From JACDAN01 sp963827705 (GTDB taxonomy: Bacteria > Actinomycetota > Thermoleophilia > Gaiellales > Gaiellaceae): a stretch of DNA of 64,000 nt. Numbering within the stretch: the stretch's first letter is position 1; each line of letters opens with the position of its first letter. Location: positions 1 to 64,000 of the forward strand of contig CAWHBN010000021.1 of assembly GCA_963827705.1 (NCBI GenBank), read 5' to 3'. This document shows, piece by piece, positions 58,834 to 64,000 of the stretch. A model generated the notes under the pieces. The model was given only the letters and a program-made list of their open reading frames with translations, made no database searches and was not told where the DNA came from. Both the position numbers and the translations under genes were made by a program.

Positions 58834-59544
58834 GTGGAAGCCGAGCTACTGGCGTGGTTCGAGGAGAACCGGCGGGATCTTCCGTGGCGGCGCCGGCGCG
58901 ACCCGTACGCGGTGCTCGTCTCGGAGGTGATGCTCCAGCAGACACAGGTCGCGCGGGTGGTGCCGCGCTTCGAGGCCTGGATGGAGCGGTGGCCGACGGT
59001 CGAGTCGCTGGCCGGCGCCGGCCTCGACGACGTCATTCGCGCCTGGCAGGGCCTTGGGTACAACCGGCGGGCGGTTTCGCTGCACCGAGCCGCGCGGATC
59101 GTCGCCGAGAACGGCTGGCCGACGGACCTGACCGAGCTGCCGGGCGTCGGCGCCTACACGGCTGCCGCGGTGCGCCGGTTCGCATGGGACGAGCCGGTGC
59201 TGCCGATGGACACGAACGTCATGCGCGTGATCGAGCGGAGCGGTGGCGAGTTCGGGCCGGCCGCGGCGGAGGCGCTGATGGACCTGGGCCGCGAGGTGTG
59301 CCTTGCCCGGGTGCCTCGTTGCGGGGCGTGTCCGCTCGCCGCCGGATGTCCCTCGCGCGGCCGGAGCTACGAGCCGCTTCGCAAGCAGTCGCGGTTCGAA
59401 GGCTCGTTCCGCCAGCGCCGCGCCGAGACCTTGCGCCTCGTAGCAGGCGGTCGCTCGCGCGGCCTGGATCGCGAGGCCGTCGATTCCCTCATCCGCGACG
59501 GGCTCGTCGTCGACGACGGTGGTTCAGTCGCGCTGCCGCACTAG
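58834..59544 (+). CDS. mutY: A/G-specific adenine glycosylase
   Basis: This enzyme removes adenine mispaired with 8-oxoguanine. The 236-residue protein has VSEVMLQQTQVARV with the catalytic Glu, the helix-hairpin-helix LPGVGAYTAAAVRRFAW, the catalytic Asp in PMDTNVMRVI, and the [4Fe-4S] Cys loop CLARVPRCGACPLAAGC. The C-terminal NUDIX-like 8-oxoG recognition domain is missing and only a short winged-helix-like tail remains, as in other short actinobacterial forms. GTG 58834 is the first sensible start. The 3' end overlaps ispF by 21 bases. Confidence 0.9.
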   Translation: MEAELLAWFEENRRDLPWRRRRDPYAVLVSEVMLQQTQVARVVPRFEAWMERWPTVESLAGAGLDDVIRAWQGLGYNRRAVSLHRAARIVAENGWPTDLTELPGVGAYTAAAVRRFAWDEPVLPMDTNVMRVIERSGGEFGPAAAEALMDLGREVCLARVPRCGACPLAAGCPSRGRSYEPLRKQSRFEGSFRQRRAETLRLVAGGRSRGLDREAVDSLIRDGLVVDDGGSVALPH

Positions 59545-60000
59545 TACGACCGCCTGAGCGGCGAGGCCTTCGCCTCGGCCGGTGAAGCCGAGGCGGTCCG
59601 TCGTCGTGCCGGACACGGCGATCTGGTCCGGCTCCACGCCGAGGGTCTCCGCCAGGCGAACGACGAGTTCCGCCCGGCGTTCTGCGACCTTCGGGCGCTC
59701 GCCGATCAGGACGCAGTGTGCGTTGACGAGCTCGTACCCCGCTTCGTTCACTCGACGGTAGGCGCGGCTCAGGAGCAGGAGCGAGGAGATGCCGGCGAGC
59801 TCGTCGTCGTCCGAGGGGAACATCGCACCGATGTCGCCGAGGTTCGCCGCGCCCAGCAGCGCGTCGATGAGCGCGTGGGCGACCACGTCGCCGTCCGAGT
59901 GCCCCGAGAGCCCCGGCAGGTCCGGGAACTCGACGCCGCCAAGGACGAGCGGCACGCTCGCATCGAACCCATGCGCGTCGACGCCGATGCCGACTCTCAT
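59524..60000 (-). CDS. ispF: 2-C-methyl-D-erythritol 2,4-cyclodiphosphate synthase
   Basis: This MEP-pathway enzyme is 158 residues. It has RVGIGVDAHGF (metal Asp and His), LSGHSDGDVVAHALIDALLG, FPSDD in the substrate loop and the C-terminal SGTTTDRLGFTGRGEGLAAQ. Trimeric zinc enzyme, normal length. Its ATG overlaps the PHP gene stop (ATGA), so ispD, PHP and ispF form one operon as in mycobacteria. Confidence 0.96.
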   Translation of the reverse strand: MRVGIGVDAHGFDASVPLVLGGVEFPDLPGLSGHSDGDVVAHALIDALLGAANLGDIGAMFPSDDDELAGISSLLLLSRAYRRVNEAGYELVNAHCVLIGERPKVAERRAELVVRLAETLGVEPDQIAVSGTTTDRLGFTGRGEGLAAQAVVLVRQRD

Positions 60001-60792
60001 CCCAGCGGCTCCTGTCGCCGCTGCCTCAGGTCGAAGACCGTCAGGGTCTCGTAGCCCGCCTCGCGCGCATGGTCGACCGCCCGGTCGAGATCGCGACCGA
60101 CGTTCTCGGGGACATGAGCGTCCGAGGCAAGCGTGATGGCCGTGCCGCGCGCGCGAGCTTCGCGCAGGAGCTCGGGGTTGGGATACAGCTTGGTGTGCGG
60201 CTTGTAGAGCCCCGCGCTCGAGACCTCGAGGCAGACGCCGTCGAGCGAGCCGGCGACCGCCTTCCAGTCCCACGGAATCTCGGGGCCGTTCATGCGGACG
60301 AGATCGGGATGGGCTGAGCGAGTCGAAGAGCCCGCTCGTTGCGGCGGCGGCGAGCGTCTCGTAGTACCGGCGCCATGCCTCTTCCACTCCCACCTCTCTG
60401 ATCAGTGTCGGCTCGCCGTCGATTCCTTGGTCGTCGATGAAGTGAATCGAGCCGAGGACGTAGTCCCACGGGTAAGGAGCGAGCAGTGCCGCCGTCTCCT
60501 CCTCCCGTCCACGCACATAGTCGACCTCGATCCCGAGCTTGACCGGCATGCCTCGGCGCTTGGCCTCTGTCACCGCCTCGACGTACTGCTCCATGTCGTG
60601 CGTGCAGTGCCTCAGCTGGGACGGCACGGTCCACAGCGCGCGGGTCTGAGCGAAGTAATAGACGTGCTCGGTGAAGCCGATCTCGTTCAGGCCCCGCACT
60701 GCGGCGGCGTCGACGAAACGCTCGACGCCCTCGACCGTGTGGTCGAGCGACTCGTCCGGCGCTCGGAGATGCATGTGGTAGTCGACGATCAC
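59997..60792 (-). pseudogene. PHP-domain phosphatase (histidinol-phosphatase-like) with a frameshift
   Basis: The first frame from GTG 60792 carries VDYHMHLRAPDESLDHTVEG, GFTEHVYYF, KLGIEVDYV and VLGSIHFID, the ordered PHP metal motifs. It loses the reading frame at about 60312-60320 just where SLAHPDLVR is expected. The remainder (NGPEIPWDWKAVAGSLDGVC, CLEVSSAGLYKPHTKLYPNP, TLASDAHVPENVG) is in the next frame. Removing one A in CTCAGCCCAT restores about 264 residues. Function would be phosphoester hydrolysis; the substrate need not be histidinol phosphate. Confidence 0.82.
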
Positions 60793-61472
60793 GTGTCGTT
60801 CGGGATTGCGTCGCCGAGGAGGCGCTCGACGGCCTCAAGGTCCCCGGGCTCGCTCACCTTGATGAGGAGCGGGTCGCCGGGCACCACCTTGACCCTGCCC
60901 CCTCGGGCTTCGACAAGGGCCGAGCAGTCCGTCGCTTCGTCGTCGGAGAGCGCTCCGCGCAGGACCGGGGCGACGAACGCCTGCGGTGTCTGCGCGACAG
61001 CGAGCCCTTCCCGCGCCACGGTCTCCACGACGCGGTCGGCCTCGACGCGCTTGATCGTGTCCGCGATCGGCAGGACGGGGATCGCGCCGTCCCAGCCCTC
61101 ATTCAGTGCGGTCAGCACGCGCTCGATGACCTCCTCCGGCAGAACGGGCCGCGCAGCGTCGTGCACGAGGATGGCGGCAGCGTCATCCGGCACGACGGCG
61201 ACAGCGGCTGCGACCGAGGCCGCCCGGGTCTCGCCGCCGGTGACTGCCTCGGCGACCTTCCCGCAGCCGAGCTCCTCGGCCAGCAGGATCACCGGCTCCT
61301 CCCAGTCGGGCGGCGCAGCGACCACGATCGAGTCGATCCAGTCCGAGGCTTCGAGCCGTTCCAGGCTCTCGGCCAGCAGCGGACGATCCCGCAGGTTCGC
61401 GAACGCCTTCGGCCGGTCCAGGCCGAGTCTCTCGCCGCTTCCCGCCGCGGCGATGACGGCCCAGACGCTCAT
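60789..61472 (-). CDS. ispD: 2-C-methyl-D-erythritol 4-phosphate cytidylyltransferase
   Basis: This MEP-pathway enzyme joins CTP and MEP. The 227-residue protein has VIAAAGSGERLGLDRPKAF at the N-terminus, AAILVHDAARPVLPEEVIER with the catalytic Asp, and the C-terminal TDCSALVEARGGRVKVVPGD. It is 11 bases after carD and overlaps the PHP gene (GTGA). Confidence 0.95.
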   Translation of the reverse strand: MSVWAVIAAAGSGERLGLDRPKAFANLRDRPLLAESLERLEASDWIDSIVVAAPPDWEEPVILLAEELGCGKVAEAVTGGETRAASVAAAVAVVPDDAAAILVHDAARPVLPEEVIERVLTALNEGWDGAIPVLPIADTIKRVEADRVVETVAREGLAVAQTPQAFVAPVLRGALSDDEATDCSALVEARGGRVKVVPGDPLLIKVSEPGDLEAVERLLGDAIPNDT

Positions 61473-61482
61473 GGGCTGACTC

Positions 61483-62010
61483 CTACGCGGCCGCGCCGGC
61501 CTTCGCGCGCGACTTCTTCTTGTCCGTGAGATCGGAGACGAGGACGCCGTCCAGCCACTCGGCCGTCTCCTCTTCGTCCATGCCCTTGGCGTACATCAAC
61601 TCGCTGATGAGGATCTTCTTCGCCTTGACGAACATCTGCTTCTCGCCGGTGGAAAGCCCCTTGTCCCGGTCGCGCAGTGAGAGGTTCCGCACGACCTCGG
61701 CCAGCTCGAAGATGTCGCCTGTCTTCATCTTGTCGCGGTTGTGCTTGAAACGGCGGTTCCAGTTCTTCGGCATCGTGGTGCCGTTTCCGGTCAGCGCCTT
61801 GACGACTTCCTTGACCGTGTCCTCGTTGATGACCTTGCGCAAGCCGACGGCGTCGGCGTTCTCGGCTGGCACGTTCACGGTCATGTCGTTGTGAAGGATC
61901 TGGATCGTCAGATACTCGCGCTTCTCTCCGAGCACCTCACGGGTCTCCTTCTTCACGACGGTGCCCGCCCCGTGGTGCGGATACACCACCTTGTCGCCGA
62001 CTTTGTACAA
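61483..62010 (-). CDS. carD: CarD-family RNA polymerase-binding transcription factor
   Basis: This 175-residue protein stabilises open promoter complexes. It has an N-terminal Tudor-like RNA polymerase interaction domain (YKVGDKVVYPHHGAGTVV to about 60) and a helical C-terminal DNA-binding domain (KNWNRRFKHNRDKMKTGD, LSTGEKQMFVKAKKILISEL). TTG 62010 is the right start: GGGGAGG lies six bases upstream and the family begins at MYKVGDKVV; a longer GTG form would contain the ribosome-binding site. In mycobacteria carD has a similar place before ispD. Confidence 0.95.
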   Translation of the reverse strand: MYKVGDKVVYPHHGAGTVVKKETREVLGEKREYLTIQILHNDMTVNVPAENADAVGLRKVINEDTVKEVVKALTGNGTTMPKNWNRRFKHNRDKMKTGDIFELAEVVRNLSLRDRDKGLSTGEKQMFVKAKKILISELMYAKGMDEEETAEWLDGVLVSDLTDKKKSRAKAGAAA

Positions 62011-62047
62011 GCCCGACCTCCCCACTCTGCGTCGTTTACGTCAAGCA

Positions 62048-62087
62048 GCCGGCGGGTAACGTTCCGCCGGCGAGCGGGTCTAGTATA
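62048..62087 (-). promoter_or_regulatory. Candidate carD promoter -10 and leader hairpin
   Basis: On the minus strand TATACT (62087-62082) is a near-consensus -10. No good -35 is visible, as expected in lineages that rely on CarD-type activators. Just downstream an 8-bp GC hairpin, GCCGGCGG with CCGCCGGC (62048-62055 and 62064-62071), would lie in the mRNA leader before the TTG start. Confidence 0.4.
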
Positions 62088-62100
62088 GCTAACGATTGGT

Positions 62101-62147
62101 AAAAAAGCCAGGTTTTCCAGGGATTTTGTGGCCCTCGCCGGAAAACC
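62101..62147 (-). terminator. Intrinsic terminator after radA
   Basis: On the minus strand GGTTTTCC (62147-62140) pairs perfectly with GGAAAACC (62118-62111). After a short TGGC stretch a run of six T follows (62106-62101). It lies immediately downstream of the radA stop. Confidence 0.7.
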
Positions 62148-62151
62148 CCTG

Positions 62152-63513
62152 CTAGCGAGCAGGTTCTACCGCCGCCTCTTTCCCGGCGAGCCCAGCGCCG
62201 ACCGCCCGGCGAAGCGAGTCGACGGCCTTCACGTCCACGCCGCGCTGCGCTTTGGTTCCGGCCGGCACGATTACGGTGCGCAGCCCGAGCTTCGCGCACT
62301 CCTCCAGTCGGCGCTCGGCCTGGGACGCGGGACGCAGGCGACCGGTGAGCCCGATCTCCCCGAACGCGGCGACGCCGGCCGGGACAGGCGCGCCGCGCGC
62401 CGCCGAGGCGATCGCCAGCGCGATCCCGAGGTCGGCGCCCGGCTCGTCGATCCGCACCCCGCCGGCGACGTTGACGAAGACGTCTGCCTGGCCAAGCGAG
62501 ATGCCCGCGTGTCGAGACAGCACCGCGACGATCATCGCCAGGCGCTTCGGGTCGACGCCGGTCGCGACGCGCCGGGGCATGGCGAGGTCGGTCGGCGAGA
62601 CCAGTGCCTGGATCTCGAGCAGCAGCGGACGCGTCCCCTCGAGCGCGCAGGCGACCGCGGAGCCCACCTCTTCCTCACGGGACGCCCCGAAGACCTGTGA
62701 GGGGTCGGGAACCCCGACAAGGCCGGCTCCCGTCATCTCGAAGATGCCGAGCTCGTTCGTGGAGCCGAACCGGTTCTTCGCCGCCCGCAGGACGCGGTGA
62801 GCGTGATACCGGTCGCCCTCGAACTGGAGCACGCAGTCGACGAGATGCTCGAGCACCCGTGGGCCCGCGACCGAGCCGTCCTTGGTGACATGACCGACCA
62901 GGAACAGAGCGACGCCGGACTCCTTGCCGACGCGAAGGAGCCGCGCGGCGGCCTCCCGCACCTGTGAGACCGACCCTGGAGCCGAGCCGACATCCGGCGA
63001 ATACAGCGTCTGGACGGAGTCGATGACGCAGACGGCCGGCCGCTCACGTTCGAGCGTCGCGCAGATCGCGTCCAGGTCCGTCTCGGCGAGGATCTCGACC
63101 CGCTCCGCGCCGCCGAGGCGCGTCGCTCGGAGCTTGACCTGCGCCTTCGACTCCTCGCCGGTGACGAGCAGCGCCCGGCGGTTGCGGGAGATCGCCGCGA
63201 GCGCCATCAGCAGGAGCGTCGACTTCCCCACGCCCGGCTCGCCTCCGACGAGCACGAGCGACGCCGGGACGAGCCCTCCGCCGAGGACCCGGTCGAGCTC
63301 GGCGACGCCCGTCGGGATCCGCTCCGCCTCCTCCACCTCCACGTCGACCAGCCGCAGCACCGGACGCGGAGCGGCCCCCTTCCCCCTCGAGGCGGCGGGT
63401 GGCGCCTCCTCCACCAGTGTTCCGAAGCTGCCGCAGCCGGGGCAGCGGCCGAGCCAGCGACCGGTCGACTGGCCGCATTCCGAGCAGGCGTACTTGAGGG
63501 CGGGTTGGGCCAC
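62152..63513 (-). CDS. radA: DNA repair protein RadA
   Basis: This 453-residue RecA-like ATPase processes recombination branches. It has an N-terminal C4 zinc finger (Cys10, 13, 24, 27), Walker A GGEPGVGKSTLLL near 95, Walker B CVIDSVQTLY, the RadA-specific KNRFGSTNELGIF, and a C-terminal Lon-like domain (ARGAPVPAGVAAFGEIGLTG). The GTG start has a weak ribosome-binding site. Its place next to carD and ispD matches the Bacillus and mycobacterial neighbourhoods. Confidence 0.96.
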   Translation of the reverse strand: MAQPALKYACSECGQSTGRWLGRCPGCGSFGTLVEEAPPAASRGKGAAPRPVLRLVDVEVEEAERIPTGVAELDRVLGGGLVPASLVLVGGEPGVGKSTLLLMALAAISRNRRALLVTGEESKAQVKLRATRLGGAERVEILAETDLDAICATLERERPAVCVIDSVQTLYSPDVGSAPGSVSQVREAAARLLRVGKESGVALFLVGHVTKDGSVAGPRVLEHLVDCVLQFEGDRYHAHRVLRAAKNRFGSTNELGIFEMTGAGLVGVPDPSQVFGASREEEVGSAVACALEGTRPLLLEIQALVSPTDLAMPRRVATGVDPKRLAMIVAVLSRHAGISLGQADVFVNVAGGVRIDEPGADLGIALAIASAARGAPVPAGVAAFGEIGLTGRLRPASQAERRLEECAKLGLRTVIVPAGTKAQRGVDVKAVDSLRRAVGAGLAGKEAAVEPAR

Positions 63514-63611
63514 GGAGCGTCAACTCTAGGCCGCGATACGGACGTCCCTTGTGTCGATTTCGTGACAAGTCACGGCAGGAAACGCAACAAGTTGCAGCAA
63601 GAATTAACCTC

Positions 63612-64000
63612 GTGAAGAGGATGGTCCCGATCGCCATGGCCGGGCTCGCTACAGCCTCGGCACTGTCGTGGACCGCGGCTGCCGCTGCGCCTCCGGAGCC
63701 CCGAATCATCTACCGGACGGTTCGCCTCTCCGCTCCTGCAAGGCCGCCGGAGCTGTACTCGATCCTTCCGTCGGGCCAGGGGCGCCGGCTGCTCATCCGC
63801 GGTGGGGAGCAGGCGGAGTGGTCACCCGGCCGCGCGAGGATCGCCTTCTCCCGCGGAATTGTCGGCAAGTCCGGCATCTGGGTGATGAACGCAAACGGAA
63901 GCCGCGCGCGGCGGCTGACGACAAGCCCCGGGGACGGCGAGCCGACGTGGTCGCCCGACGGGCGGCGAATCGTCTTCCGGCGCTCCTCGGCGACGAACTT
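63612..64000 (+). CDS. Secreted TolB-like beta-propeller protein, cut by window end
   Basis: From GTG 63612 the frame stays open to the window end (at least 129 residues). It begins with a signal peptide (MVPIAMAGLATASALSWTAA) and enters WD40-like TolB repeats: ELYSILPSGQGRRLLIRGG, EWSPGRARIAFSR, IWVMNANGSRARRLT and PTWSPDGRRIVFRR. Such proteins are exported and bind partners or ligands. It is divergent from radA across 98 bases that include a GCAAC-aa-GTTGC inverted repeat. Confidence 0.75.
   Translation, partial: MKRMVPIAMAGLATASALSWTAAAAAPPEPRIIYRTVRLSAPARPPELYSILPSGQGRRLLIRGGEQAEWSPGRARIAFSRGIVGKSGIWVMNANGSRARRLTTSPGDGEPTWSPDGRRIVFRRSSATN

Noticed and set aside
1..64000. CRISPR array or phage region
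   Set aside because: No regularly spaced direct repeats of CRISPR size and no phage structural or lysis genes were found.

Overview
The window is GC-rich chromosomal DNA from an actinobacterium, most probably of the class Thermoleophilia (Gaiella or Solirubrobacter relatives). The reasons are the gene content and order (radA, carD, ispD and ispF together; a SigH-like sigma factor beside yacP and rlmB), an enlarged SRP RNA beside dnaX, frequent GTG and TTG starts, apparently leaderless genes, and family-specific small proteins. No phage, plasmid, CRISPR or rRNA genes were seen. The placement is inference from protein resemblance; no search was run.

Layout. 1-7.9 kb: SRP RNA, dnaX, ybaB, then a roughly 2.8 kb insertion (degenerate asparagine-synthetase-like protein, a small coupled ORF, strong hairpins, an atypical response regulator, a zinc ribbon) before recR, lysC and asd. 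7.9-11.4 kb: a minus-strand sugar-nucleotide set (nucleotidyltransferase, DegT aminotransferase, epimerase) with a GNAT protein. 11.4-32.6 kb: central carbon metabolism, with sdhA, sdhB and an HdrB-like sdhE, pckA, gltA, icd, mdh, sucC and sucD. Between these lie two overlapping tyrosine recombinases, an SDR and PDZ-Lon pair, an aminotransferase and several small membrane or Cys-rich proteins. 32.7-41.2 kb: an Asp-rich heptad-repeat peptide beside a JmjC/cupin oxygenase, a sucrase/ferredoxin-like protein, the biotin-dependent acyl-CoA carboxylase alpha and beta subunits, pgsA, and a 30-residue peptide beside a GGDEF plus HD-GYP protein. 41.2-52.1 kb: a frameshifted transsulfuration enzyme, a cupin and an AfsR-type regulator sharing SARP-like boxes, an UnbU-UnbV-like fusion, an AhpD-like protein, tRNA-Thr, a fasciclin protein, and a CarH-type B12 photoreceptor with an 11-bp repeat operator. 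51.4-63.5 kb: sigH, yacP, rlmB, cysS, gltX, then (after LuxR remnants and mutY) ispF, PHP, ispD, carD, radA, an order shared in outline with Bacillus. A TolB-like secreted protein runs off the right end.

Most genes sit in tight runs with ATGA or GTGA overlaps, implying translational coupling: dnaX-ybaB, recR-lysC-asd, sdhABE plus a phosphoesterase, sucC-methyltransferase-sucD, ispD-PHP-ispF, gltX-cysS-rlmB-yacP.

The observations most worth a second look are: (1) a pair of homologous ~170-bp structured elements with perfect terminal inverted repeats and compensatory changes; (2) the Asp-rich repeat peptide beside a JmjC-type oxygenase; (3) the CarH operator overlapping two divergent promoters; (4) SARP-type heptamers at 11-bp spacing; (5) a 30-residue hydrophobic peptide in front of a c-di-GMP enzyme. 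At least seven genes carry what look like single-base frameshifts. That frequency makes sequencing or assembly error a serious alternative to real gene decay.
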